From: Rotaria sp. Silwood1
Taxonomy: Eukaryota; Rotifera; Eurotatoria; Philodinida; Philodinidae
Direction: 5' to 3'
DNA: 64,000 nucleotides
Assembly (NCBI GenBank): GCA_905250075.1
Contig: CAJNOP010000315.1
Coordinates: 124,001 to 188,000, forward strand
The notes under the pieces are model-generated. The model ran no database searches. It was not told where the DNA came from and saw nothing but the letters and a program-made list of their open reading frames with translations. A program made the translations under genes and the position numbers. The first letter of the stretch is position 1, and the number at the start of each line of letters is the position of its first letter. Below, piece after piece: positions 26,390-39,041 of the stretch.

Positions 26390-27060
26390 AATTGCCAAAT
26401 GGCAACCCTAGGTAAAATCCTTGATGAAGTTCTGAATGAAATATGTGGTCACGAAATTCCAAGATGCTGCCAGGATTCGAAACAGGATCGAACAGGGTCC
26501 TGATCAATTTTTCACTGCTTTTCGCTCAAGACCGCCAGAGTTTAAATGGTTTCGAATCCTAAAAGAAGTTTCTACTTATGTATTGCAATACTGATCTAAG
26601 TTTTCTCAAGGATATAACCAATTTTCCTAGCAGGATCTTTTCAGAATTTTCTAAGTAGAATAGAAAACAAGTGACCATATAGAGTATTGAGTTCTAGACC
26701 TTCTGTATACATGCTAATCAGTTTGCCTAGCTAGATTGTGTCATGCTATTGTATGTGACTGCAACGTACCATATCTTATTATCAGACTGAAATTTATACT
26801 ACGATTCCAGTTTTATACAAATAGAAATAGTCTCAAAATATTTTCAAAATACAATATGCTTCGAAATATTCTTTTCGATTGACAAAATTTCACTATTTAC
26901 ATTTTATTTCCATTCGATTTCAAGAATATGTTTATCATTTCTCTCATGCGCAAATGAAACTTTGCACAGCTTCATCAGAAATTATGCCACAAACTAAAAC
27001 CAGCTATGCAATGGAAAAATATTGAAATAGCCAAATTACAATTAACGCCCTGTTTAATAA
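26390..27060 (+). repeat. dispersed repeat family R1, copy d
   Basis: Collinear with copy b (17520-18240) and inverted relative to copy a. Diagnostic blocks are GCAGGATCTTTTCAGAATTT, TTCTAAGTAGAATAGAAAAC, GTATACATGCTAATCAG and TCCAGTTTTATACAAATAGA. Confidence 0.7.
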
Positions 27061-27289
27061 TTTCTCAAAAATATCTTTGGAAAAAGTTGAAAAATGGTTT
27101 TCATCGAACCAATATCACACTAACATTAAAAAAATTTTAGAAAAACCTGCTAAAGGAAAGCCTCGTAAACTTCTAGCAGAATCACTTTATTTGCTTGTAA
27201 CTAGTTTTGAATCCTGACAGAGATAAAAATTGTACTACTTGAGCGAAAATTCTTGGCGATTTAGTTTCATATTTTCGGTTGGTCCAATC

Positions 27290-27410
27290 AGGATCATTCA
27301 GAGATTCGCTCTTTTCTCTTGAAAGAACGGCTTATGTTCGAAGAAAACGCGTAGTCAGAGCATTCCGAGGTCTGGACAGGATTAGAAACAGGATTCCATC
27401 ACAAATCCTT
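27290..27410 (+). repeat. dispersed repeat family R1, copy e (partial)
   Basis: The blocks ATTCAGAGATTCGCTCTTTT and GACAGGATTAGAAACAGGAT resemble the head of copies c and d. Short and more diverged than the others. Confidence 0.4.
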
Positions 27411-28355
27411 AGCGGTTTACTTTCTTTTTTAGACTGTGAATTATTAAGGACATAATGAAGTGAATATGGCTTCACACGTGCATCTCACTCTGCCACAATT
27501 ACCTAAGATACTAAACAGCTCCCAGATTAAACAAATACCGAAATTAGTCAAGCAGGATTCATCGAAGCTTTTGACTTCTCGATATTCTTTCAAGTTCTCC
27601 TTGCTAGCTATAAACTGAACGTTTGAGTCTCATACAAACAGTCTAAAATCTTGATTCAGTTCAATATTCCTTTTACATCAATTACTAAAGATCTTTTCGC
27701 ACGCTCACAGCATTTCTCAAATGCTTTGAGTTAGTAAATACAGAACTTTGTATTTGAACAAGTTAAGTAGCTGCGCGAAGTATTGCAGTGGTAACTCAAG
27801 CATTAGTAGGTGAAAACTTCAGGCACTTAAAGCAGTCGGAGTAAATAAGTAGGTAGCTCATCATTACATGCTTATCGGACAGATTTTTTCAAAAATAGTC
27901 ATTTGAATATAAACGCTAATCTTTTTAAAGATCGTTTTGAAAACTTTACCGAAAAGTCGAATTTGAAAACCATCCTGGAAATTTTGCACGCTAGGACATA
28001 TTATAAGGCTTCTTCTAGTACGAGGATAAATATGTACTGTGATGTCGGAAAGTCAAAGTAGGACTCTTACTGTTCTGCTCATTGCTCTAGTCAAGGACCC
28101 CTTAAAATATCCTCAGGTAGTTTCCGTAACATTTCAATGGGTCATTCAGAGAACACCAACCTTCTCTATGGTGAATATAGAAGCCGATGTGATTTTGTTT
28201 TTATAAAATACTTACCGTGGCAGTTGTCCTTGTGATTAGCCTAAATATAAAATACATAACTCAATGTAACAAGTAGTTATCATTCTGCTTATTCTTACTA
28301 TTCATCTAAATAAAAAAAAGAAGATTAATTTTTTTAACACATGTTCACTGTCAGT
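27411..28355. other. no gene recognised
   Basis: AT-rich DNA with no supported coding frame or repeat. Confidence 0.4.
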
Positions 28356-30345
28356 TTACAGAGTGGTCCAAAAGTTCGACCGAAAAATAAACTTGAATAT
28401 TTTTTTAACAGTTTAAGCAATTTTCGTGAGCTTTATATAGCTTCATTCTATATTTTTCAAGATTAATTTCATGTAAAATTTGTCTCTAATAACCTGCGTG
28501 TAAAAAGCCTTTGCATAAAATATATGTTCAATTTTCTTTCAGTAAAGTTTTCAGGAGAGAATCAAAAGCAGTCAGCCAGAATGAGAATTTCATACTCTTT
28601 CTGAATATATATTACGAATCTGTTTTGAATTAAAGTTAATCCAGTAAGAGCGAATCTTCGATGGGGACCAACAAGAACATTTGTACAAAAGACTAGTTTT
28701 AAAGGTCTAAGTAACCATGTTTACTCATTTTTCGGACATTAAGCTCGATTTGAAGATAATCGAACATCTTTTGGAATATATCCTTCGAACTTGGCTCTGA
28801 CTTGTAGCTATTTAGCTTTAAACAAATACCGAAATAAATAAAAAAAGTCGTTTGTATCAAAAAAAATAAGCTTTTTTCGATGATGTGCAATTTCTCAACA
28901 GGTTATTCTTGTATAGTTTTTCCTTTCTACTTTTGTAGAGAGTTTCATACTGTAAAAAATCACGGATTTTAACAAGTAATGTCTCAGAACAGTTGCAATC
29001 TGAGAAACAGTTTTTCGAATGTCCTTCTGTTAATGAGATTACATTTTTTAAAATAACCCATTTTTGAAAACTTTGATATTTGTAATAGAATAGATTCTGA
29101 TACTTTTCAACAACATGTTGGCAGCGAGACATCTACAAATTAGCATATAAGGTTTTCCTATAATTAGAATTGAAGCACTATCAATCAATGTACAGATATT
29201 CAAAAGATACAAAAATTCTGTACAAGCGTCGTTTTTGGTCCCCATTGAAGCTTTGCTCTCACTGGATTAACTTTAACTCAGAAAAAAAATTATGAATATA
29301 TATTTAGAAAGAGCTATAAATTCTCATTCTAGTTGATTACTATTAATCATCTCATATCAACTTACAAATGTAAGCGACAGAGTTATCGTTTTCCAAAAAG
29401 ATTTATAAAGATACCATATAAAAATTATTTCGATGCTATTATTGATTTTATTTTTCATCTGAACTAGATATTTGACCGATGCCTTGTAACAATTGTTGTC
29501 TGCATGTTTATATAGTAAAACATAGACTCGTGTTACGTTAGCTGACCAAGAAACTTGCCAACTTTGAGGCTACAAGTCAGAGAACCTTCATCTCTGCCAA
29601 ATGAAGTAGAGTATTCTAGCCAAAGTCTTTCCTTCTACTCGATTCTCTAGTATTTCACTAGAAACGTTGCTTTTTTAAAAATTGCATAATAATTTTGATA
29701 GTTTCATCGATTTATGATATGTGATTAATATCTCAATAAGCTGAGTAACAAAAGTACCCATGCCGTTCAAACCGATCGAAAACCCGTGGCTAGCCACGCA
29801 TCTTGTACAGAATTTTTGGAACTCTTACAAAAGTGTTAGATTTAAATCGAAATCACGTTTTCATTGTAATGTGAGCGCATTGAAGCCACCGCTAACGGTG
29901 ACACCAGCTATATTCGCTTAGTTCTCGATTTTGATTTTTTATTAAAGATAGAGCGAAAACAGTAGCTCTTCGATAAATCACTTAATCAATTCAAAATTAA
30001 TAATGATAATTTAGCAGTGAATTTTTTGAAAAATTTATAATAAAAATGAGAAAACTGTTCAAACCATCAGTTTTTAACGAATTGCAGTCAACTGTCAGTT
30101 TGATAAAAACTATACGAGATGGGAATAATGAGATCGAAATAAATTTTACATGATATTTTTATGCACCTTTCCAAAACAATCGCTATGTGCCTGATATTTG
30201 TAAATAGTTATTTTAATACTTATCAGAAACAAATTTTACATGAAATCAAACTTCAATGAAATATAGAATGAAGCAATACAAAACTTAAGAAAATCGCTTC
30301 AATTGTTAAAAAATATTCAAGTTTCTTTTTCAATCGACATTCTAC
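28356..30345. mobile_element. large interrupted fold-back element (about 2 kb)
   Basis: The left tip AGTGGTCCAAAAGTTCGACC leads into about 110 bp (28380-28495) that is inverted at 30220-30345; both carry AAACTTGAATATTTTTT and GCTTCATTCTATATTT. A second, inner pair is 28553-28700 versus 29215-29345, sharing GTTAATCCAGT and TGGGGACCAA. The right arm has nearly 900 bp more between the two blocks than the left. Open frames at 28699-28890, 28857-29132 and 29048-29245 (minus) match no known family. The 3' tip lacks the GGTCCAAAAG sequence. Likely an old Tc1/mariner-related non-autonomous element that received a later insertion. Confidence 0.65.
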
Positions 30346-32315
30346 GTCGACACAGAAAATATCAGTAGCACACAACGTTTTTCCCAATAAATTTGTAATG
30401 TCAAGTACTCCATTTTATTCAATAAAATGAACAACAGAGTACTTCAGAATATTTTTCTATGATCCTAACTTGCGATCTACTGTTGATGCAAGAATTGATT
30501 TTCTCAGCAGGCATAATTCTGATATAGTATGCAATAAAATCTAGAGTTTTCTTTATTTATGATAATAAAACTAAATCGAACAGAACTTATCTGGAAGCAA
30601 AAGTCTAGTATTCAACTTAAACGCAAAAAGATTTCAAAGCAGAAAGAGAAAAACTTCTATGCTTCCATTTCACAAAAATGACGGAAAAAAACTGAAAAGA
30701 TTTTTCCAACAGTCAAATAACAGCTAATTCTTTTTATCATAAAGCATAACAGGAAGAGAGGTGAATCAGTAACCCTTACAAGCGTAATATGATAGTAGAT
30801 TTAAATGGCCGAATGACATGCAAGCTATTCGAAAACTCTATAGACCTCATAGAATAGATTCATACATAACAGCAGGATTCTGAAACAGCAAAAAACTACG
30901 TTTTCATTGCTGAGAATGAGCTGTTGTCGCCGATTTAATAAAAGCATAAGTTTTTCTGAAGATGCAGCCAAACAGAAAGAAACTAACTGATATATTGTCA
31001 ATTAAGGCCTCCCTGAAAAATAGCTAAAGCAATATTTCGATATTATTCGAGATATATACAGAGGAGAGAAGAGTAATTTGCCGATCCAGAAAAACCTAAT
31101 TGATGAGATTATTTTCAGGTGTCATAACTTATGCAATGTTCGCCCATTGCAGCCGGAGACACTATCGGTATATTTGAAATGTTACTCGTAGTACCGATAA
31201 CAGTAAGGAATCGAGCTGTTTCTTGCTGACACTTGACAAATTTTTTCGAATGTCTGTTCAAACTTGGCGGCTACCAGAAGAAAATTTTTTCATACTTTTG
31301 AAGGTGATCATCTCGTTTCTCTCAATGTACCAATTGATATGACCTACACTTTTCCCACTAACCATTGTCCTTGATGTCTATTTATAGACATTATTATAAC
31401 TATAAACTCGATCATTTGATTTTACTACTAGCTTTATGTTATTGAACACAGTATCTATAATAATCGCAACTCTGGAAGAGAGGTGAAAAAACAGAAATTA
31501 TCTTAAACCATTTCGTCTCAAAGTGGTATAGTTTCGTCAAAAAGTTATCAGTTCGTAATATTCCGATTGCGAACAAACATATTTCGTCCGAATATGTTCA
31601 AATATAGACAAAACCGGACATAGCTTGCATTGACAATATTCGTAGTCTTCTGTAATAAGCCCAAATAGAATCTCACATTTCCCCACGAAGAAAAACTTTC
31701 TAAGTTGGAATACTTTAATATAATTTTCTTCCAAAACTAATCTCACTTTGATAATTTTTTTGTAAATGTCGAAAAGAGGACGAAATAACTTCGATATGAC
31801 TTTTATACATAGAAATTCTACGAAAGTTTTACTTCTCCAAGTAACAATTCTAAAAATGGCGATTGTGATGTCTTGATCAAGGTTCGACGGATCTGAAATT
31901 CTGCAAGAGACTATTTTAAAAAATATTGTTAGAAAACATGTTGAAGTCTTCCATCTGAAAGTATTTATGCAAGAGAATTGAAAACAGAAAAACTATTGTG
32001 TATTAGTTTTGACAAAAATCAATAAAAACTAAATACGCCATAGCTTTGATAAGCGTTTTAATATGCTGCAGTGTCTGCACAGTGTTTTCATCGAGTATAA
32101 CTTTATCGTCATATACCTTGTGCAGTCTCTTCAACATATCAAACACATTTATTTAACAGTTGAAAAATTGTTGAGATGGCACAGAAAAGTTGTATTTTAA
32201 TACGTATATTGACTGGATGGATTAAATAGAAATACTGCAAGAACAGTTTTCTGTAGAACTTCTCCATATTTAGAGATATGTTTATATGCTCATGCCAGGT
32301 ACGTGTTCTTTCTTA
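30346..32315. other. no gene recognised; presumed upstream region of the FG-GAP gene
   Basis: AT-rich DNA. The 69-codon minus frame at 31746-31537 is Cys/Glu-rich but unrecognised. I see no clear promoter motif. Confidence 0.4.
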
Positions 32316-32333
32316 ACTACTGTCTCCTTGTAG
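32316..32333 (+). promoter_or_regulatory. splice-acceptor-like site just before the FG-GAP start codon
   Basis: A pyrimidine-rich run ending in CTCCTTGTAG lies six bases before the ATG at 32340. It could be the end of a 5' UTR intron or a trans-splice acceptor. Spliced-leader trans-splicing is known in bdelloid rotifers and often leaves very short 5' UTRs. Confidence 0.45.
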
Positions 32334-32339
32334 ATTGAA

Positions 32340-35300
32340 ATGGCTTCTATGGATGATAACGTTAAATTGGTCAAATACACCCCTCGTAGAGCGACTGTTT
32401 TCGACAACACAAACGAGGAGCTCAAAACAATTCTAAATGCCCAAAATGCAAGAAACGTTCAAAATGATATTCTCAATCGAATAAAAATTTATACGTTTCG
32501 ACAGAATATGTATGAGTTTTTCTTTTTTATGTAAGATATCATCGTAGTTACTCTTTTCTAGGAAATTTTGTTACTGGTCAATGTTGGGTTTCATACCCAA
32601 ACCTATCTTTGCGTTACCTATGATTACAAGTATACTTACGATCATAGGCATACTGGTAGTTTGTTTTACCGCACCGAAATCTTCAAGTACGTAATTATTG
32701 CTTTGTATTTTTCGTATTCAATACGATAAAAATCCATAGTTAATTCGGTTATGTTTTACCAGTCTTATGAGTTTTAGTTAAAAAACTTTGAATTGTGATA
32801 AAATATGTGATATCGACATGTCAGAAGCAAATCATCAAGCAAGGACAGATCATAGACATTAAATTGCTTTACTTTTCCATTTTAAAGTAACAATGACGAA
32901 TGCGAACCAATCGAGATGATCATCACTGAAAGATCTAATGCTTTTTCCATGAGCCGGATCCTTTCATTTTACTTATTGGTAGTGACTATCGGTTAGAAAA
33001 GAATTTCAGAAAGAATCTTCCCAGTACTACTTTGTTCTAAAGAAAGCAGAATAAGAAGTTTCTCTAGAATAGAGATTATTGCGTTTCCTATATTTTTTTC
33101 CATACATCGATAAAACAGAAATTTCACAATCTGATTTTTTACAAGTTGATGTTACACATTGGTACTTGTTGCAGAAAAATGAATCTTACCGAATTCAATG
33201 CTCTTGAATCACTTTTTCTATTATTTTTGGTGGTATTCTTTCACATCTCTGAATGGAAACAGCACCTTATCCTGGATGCCTCTTTCTCTATCTCATCAAC
33301 ATATTTTGCGATATAGTAGAAGTGCGAAAGAATAATAGAAAATACAGGCGATTTTCTCATGGAACGTGACGAGTGTAGATACTTCTCCTTCAAAAGAACA
33401 CATCTTTAAATTTTCTCACTTTATATTACTTGCAGACGAGACTAAGTAGTATATGTGTTCCATTTATATCTTCTTTCGTTCTGCTAGTATGCTTACATAC
33501 AATCGTTTTACTTTTGTCTTTCTGTGTGACTCATGTATGTTCTATGTTATATTTACCACTGAGTTCTCATATCTTTATCATATTCTAGTGAATTATTTTC
33601 GTTACCATGATGCAAAAGAGTAAAATTTTGTATATACATTATAAAAGTGAGAAAAATATTTATCACTATTTGTGATTGAAAAGATCAATAGAAATCATTG
33701 ATTGCTCACTGTACGAAAAGTAGTAGAGATAAATAGTTGCATGCTTGTCACGCAAAAACTATCGGTGAACATGCGTTGTCCATATGACGGAATTACTGAC
33801 AAATACACTAACTATGGTAGGTCGTCTTCATGCATGATTAGTCAGTCAGTAGATTCACATTCGCATCTCAAGTGTCACAATTTTGTTCATTGTTATTATC
33901 AAGCATTCGTAGCAGACTTTGTAATATTCTGTTTGTTAGTCTAAATTACTAATCCAAAATACTGATCGGATCACTGAGAGCATTACACAACAGAACAGCT
34001 TTGATATTCGTTTGATTCTGAAATAGTGTGGCACAACGCAGTTTTTGAATGAATTCTGCAGTAAATGAGAACATGATAAGAGATAAGACGCTTGGTTGAA
34101 GAATTTCCATATTTAACTTTATTTGAATTCCAAGAAACTAAGCAGAGTTCCTTGGAAAGATGACGGTTATATACTGTCCCTTAACAGGGTCATATGATAA
34201 CTACTGACAAAATAGGATAGTAATTGTGATAACTCAAAACAATCTAGTACGAATACTTCTACTGTATCAAACAATCAGTCATCTCATTCTTGTTCATGTA
34301 TCGTTTAGCTCCAAAGTGCAGTCTCAATTTCAAAGCAACGGCTCAAAAGCCAATTGAATATAATTATGGTCCACGATCTGTCGCTATCAGCGATTTCGAT
34401 AATGACTCCGTTTTGGATATGGTTATTGCCAATCATATAGCCAACAACATAGCGGTATATTTGGGAAATGGTGATGGCAGTTTTCGAAATCCAATCATAT
34501 ATTCAACAGGTTCCTACTCTAGCCCATACATGGTCACAGTTGCTGATTTCAACAGTGACAACCGATTGGATATTGCAGTAGCGAATTTCGGCACTAACAA
34601 TATCGGTGTCTTTTATGGTTTTGGAAATAGGTCTTTCTTAAGTCAGAGTAAGTTTTCAACAGGCTCATCTCGTCCAGTAGCAATTATTACCGCTGATTTC
34701 AACAATGACTCACTACTTGATATTGCCACCGCCAATTATGGAACTCACAGTATTACCGTACTCTATAGAACTCACACTGGAAATTTTTCACTTTCAATTA
34801 CGTATTCAACAGGTTATGATTCTCTTCCATCCTCAATAGCTGCTGGAGATTTCAATAACGACAACTACTTAGACCTTGCCATCGCTAATTATGGCACCAA
34901 CAATGTTGGCATACTTTTTGGAAATAGCAACAGAACTTTTGAAAAACAAATCACGTTTTCAACCGGATTAGGTTCTCATCCATATTCAATCGCTGTTGGC
35001 CATTTCAATGACGACGGATTTGTCGACATAGCTATTGCTAATTTCGGAACTCATGAAGTAGTTGTACTTTTGAACAACGGTAATAGAACTTTTGCTAATC
35101 AAGCCAATTATTTCATCAGTTCCGGTTCTCCATATGGAATCGGCGTTGTAGACATCAACGAAGATAATCGATTAGACATCGTCATAACCAACAACGGCAA
35201 TAAAACTGTAGGTATACTTCTTGGATATGGAAACGGTGATTTTGAAAATCCGATTATGTATTCAACCGGCTCTTATTCTTCAGTTTCACTTGCAATAGGC

Positions 35301-38300
35301 GATCTGAACAGGGATCATCGATTAGATATTGTCGTTGTCAACGATGATACTGCTAGCATAAGTATTCTTCTTGGCCAATATGAACTCTTTTTAAACGAAA
35401 AAAGATATTCAGCTGGTAATTGTTTATCTTCTCTAGCTGTTGCAGACTTCAATAACGACGCTCGACTAGATATCGTCGTCGCCAATTCTGGTAGCAATGA
35501 TGTGAGTATCCTTCTTGGAAATGGAAATGGTTCTTTTGAAAATCAAACAAGGTATTCAGCCGGCTCTCGTCCACTATCTGTAGTTGTTGGTGATTTCAAC
35601 AACGACACTCAACTAGATATCATTGTTGCCAATGCGGGTAGCAATGATGTGAGTGTCCTTCTTGGATATGGGAATGATTCTTTTGCAGAACAAATAAGGT
35701 ATTCAGTTGGGAGAGAGCCAAGATCTGTAGCAGTTGGCGATTTCAACAACGATACTCGACTAGATATCGTTGTTGCCAATTATTTCGGCTATGGTGTGAG
35801 TGTCCTTCTTGGACATGGGAATGGTTCTTTTGCCAAAGAAAAACGATATTCGGTTGGCCCGTTTCAAACATTTGTCACTGTTGGTGATTTCAATAGCGAC
35901 AACCGACTAGATATCATTGTCGTCAATTACTATAACTATACGTTGACTGTTCTCCTTGGATATGAGAATGGTTCATTTGCAAACGAGACAAGCTATTCAG
36001 TTGGAAGATCGCCAATGTCTGTAGCTGTTGGGGATTTTAATAACGACCATCGACTAGATGTCGTTGTTGCCAATGCCGAAAGCGATGATGTGAGTGTCCT
36101 TCTTGGATATGGCAATGGTTCTTTTGCAGACGAAAAAAGATATTTGGTTGGCTCTTCTCCAATATCTCTCACTGTTGGTGATTTCAATAGCGATAATCAA
36201 CTAGATATCATTGTCGTCAACAAGGGTAGCAATGCTGTGAGTTTCCTTGTTGGATATGGGAATGGTTCTTTTGCAGAAGAAACAAGGTATTCAGTTGGCT
36301 TTAATCCAATATCTGTAGCTATTGGTGACTTCAACAACGACACTCGACTAGATATCGTTGTCACCAAGTGCACCGAAGATGTGACTCATGATGTGATTAT
36401 CCTGCTGCAATATAACAGAGGAAGGATAGAATATAAAATGGCCTACGCATCTGGTGGTGGATCTAGCCTCAAATTTATAGTTGTTGGTGATTTGAATAAT
36501 GATGCTTCTTTGGATATCGTCTTGGCTAATTACGGTACTGGTAATCTAGGTGTCCTGTTTGGATATGGAAATGGTAATTTCGAAAATCAAATGATACTTA
36601 GTAATGGCTGGAATCCTCATCCGACTTCAATTACTATTGATGATTTTAATGGTGACAGTATAGTCGATATTGCTGTTGCTGACTATGATAGAATGTATGT
36701 AGATATGCTGCTTGGAAACGGGAACAGATCATTTGAATCTCGAACAAGCAAAGGAATTAGTTTGGATTCACGTTTGTTAGCCATGGCTTCTGGTGATTTT
36801 AATAATGATAAACGATCGGATATAGTCATCATTTATGATGGAATGGATAAGGTAGATATCTTAGTTAGCTACAATTATTTTTTCTCAGCAGCAAAAAAAT
36901 ATTCAGTTGGCCATGATCATAGATCTATCGCTACTGGTGATTTCAATAGCGACAATCGACTAGATATCGTTCTCTCCAATAATGTCGAGAATTATGTGAG
37001 TGTCATTCTTGGATATGAGGACGGTTCTTTTACAAAAGAAATAAGATATACAGTTGGGGAATGGCCACGATCTGTAGCTGTTGGGGATTTTAATAACGAC
37101 AATCGACTAGATATCGTGGTCGCCAATTCCGCAGGCGCTGATGTGAGTGTTCTTCTTGGATATGGCAATGGTTCTTTTGCAAAACAAACGAGCTATTCGG
37201 TTGGAAACTGGCCACTATCTGTAGCTGTTGGTGATTTCAATAACGACAACCGACCAGATATCGTTGTCGCCAATTCGGACAGTGATGATGTGAGTGTCCT
37301 TCTTGGATATGGCAATGGTTCTTTTGCAGACGAAAAAAGATATTTAGTTGGCTCTAATCCACAATCTGTAGCTGTTGGTGATTTCAACAACGACACGCGA
37401 CTAGATATCGTTGTCGCCAATTGGGAAAGCGATAATGTGAGTGTCCTTCTTGGACATGGAAATGGTTCTTTTGCAAAACAAACAAGATATTCAGTTGGCT
37501 CTCATCCAACATCTGTCGCTGTTAGTGATGTCAATAACGATAATCGACTAGATATCATCGTCGTCAATTCGTATAGCAATGATTTGACTGTTCTGCTTGG
37601 ATATAAGAACGATTCTTTTCTAAAAGAAACAATATCTTTAGTTGGCTCTTTTCCATTTAATGTCGCTGTTGGTGATATCAATAAAGATGCTCGACTAGAT
37701 CTTGTTGTCGCCAATGCTCATAGCAGTGATGTGAGTGTCCTTCTTGGATATGGGAACGGTTCTTTTGGAGAAGAAACAAGATATTCGGTTGACTCTCAAG
37801 CATTCTTTGTCGCTGTTGGTGATTTTAATAACGACAATCGACCAGATCTCGTTGTCACTGGTTGGTATAGCACATATGTGAGTGTCCTTCTTGGCTATCA
37901 CCGTACAGCTCTTGCAATACACAGAACACTCATTACTGGAAATGGTTCCCGACCACAGTCGTTAGTAATTGACGATTTTAACAACGATAATCTTATGGAT
38001 ATCGCTATTGCTAGTACAGGCACCCACAATATCGGTATTTTTCTTGGATATGGCAATTTCTCTTTTACAAAGCAAGTAACATATTCAATTCAATCATCTT
38101 TATCGCCATGCTCTATAGCTGCGGGTGATTTCAACAATGATTTTCGACTAGATATCGCCCTTGTTAGTTGTGAATCGGATAAGGTTGGTGTTTTGCTTGG
38201 ATATGGCAATGGTTCTTTTGGAAATGTAATGACCTATTCAACAAGTTCGTACTCGTCCCGATATTCTTTAGCTGTTGATGATATTAACAACGATACTATA

Positions 38301-38516
38301 CAAGACATCATCATCGCAAATCATGACGACAACAGTCTAGGTGTATTTCTTGGATACGGTAACGGCTCATTTGCAAGTATTATCCTATTTCCGTTGGAGT
38401 ACGGATCCAATCCATTCGCCATTGTCGTTGAGGACTTCAACAATGACAGAAAGCTAGATATTGCTGTTGCAAATAATGGAACTGACAGTTTGAATATTCT
38501 CTTGCAGACTTGTTAG
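32340..38516 (+). CDS. type II membrane protein with 28 FG-GAP/VCBS-type repeats
   Basis: Three-exon model: 32340-32509, 32562-32686 and 34309-38516, with introns of 52 bp and 1622 bp. Donors are GTATGA and GTACGT, acceptors TTCTAG and TTTAG, and phases 2 and 1 agree. The total is 4503 nt, giving 1500 residues. Residues 1 to about 70 are a polar cytoplasmic head. About 73-93 is one membrane span (MITSILTIIGILVVCF). The remainder, beginning 'TAPKSSTPKCSLNFKA', should be extracellular. It holds 28 repeats of about 50 residues, each with a Ca-binding-loop-like 'DFNNDxRLDIVVAN' and a 'VLLGYGNGSF' strand, as in FG-GAP/integrin-alpha propellers. That is enough for about four seven-bladed propellers. 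Bdelloids carry many such proteins; the ligand and role are unknown. Some repeats are nearly identical at DNA level, suggesting recent internal duplication. Confidence 0.88.
32687..34308. other. long intron of the FG-GAP gene
   Basis: Inferred from the GTACGT donor at 32687, the TTTAG acceptor ending at 34308, and phase agreement (Ser-Ser-Thr-Pro-Lys-Cys across the join). It is far longer than the first intron (52 bp). Nothing recognisable is inside; the 80-codon open frame 33702-33944 has no known domain. Confidence 0.6.
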
Positions 38517-38854
38517 GCTTTTATCTCTTACTTTATATTTTTCTATTAATCTCTTGTTTGTAATTTTTCTAGATTTATATAGAAGCTTTATTTAACCGTT
38601 CAAATGTTTCTCAGTTCGAAAGATTCATGGAGAAAGAGAGTATATTTGGCAGGTGGATGTGGGTGTGAGATTTAGGTGAAGAAAAGAAAAACGCTCGCAG
38701 CTACATTTCAATAGATTTATACAGTCTGTGAAGATATTTTAGTTCTACAAAAATTCTTTCTGAAGTCTTCTCTGAAGTCCACAAATTCAAATATAAGATC
38801 AACGATAGTCGGAGAAAAACGTTTTTTTCTTGCATGCATAAGTAACTCGATAAT
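38517..38854. other. 3' flank of the FG-GAP gene
   Basis: AT-rich DNA. A single telomere-like remnant GGTGGATGTGGGTGTGAG lies at 38651-38668, upstream of array 4. No gene. Confidence 0.4.
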
Positions 38855-39041
38855 ATGGGTGTGGGTGTGTGGATGTGTGCGTGTGGATGTAGATGTGGGT
38901 GTGAGGGCGTAGGTGTTGGTATGGGTGTGGGTGGGTGTGGGTGTGGGCGTGAGTGGGTGTGGGAGCGGGTGTGGGTGTGAGTGTTCCCGTTATTAGTATA
39001 TTCATACCCACACACACACTCACGCCCACACACCCACACCC
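38855..39041. repeat. telomere-like inverted array 4
   Basis: About 120 bp of variant TGTGGG units on the + strand ends in GTGTGAGTGTTCCC. A spacer with ATTAGTATATTCATA follows, then about 40 bp of CCCACA-like units. Orientation and spacer style match arrays 1-3. Open frames on the minus strand through this block are repeat artefacts. Confidence 0.85.

Noticed and set aside
35315..37922. Repeated antisense open frames within the FG-GAP exon
   Set aside because: Shadow frames created by the repeated coding sequence on the other strand.
34309..38516. Regularly spaced DNA repeats that might suggest a CRISPR array or minisatellite
   Set aside because: The period of about 150-180 bases is coding (FG-GAP repeats), with changes concentrated as expected for protein repeats.
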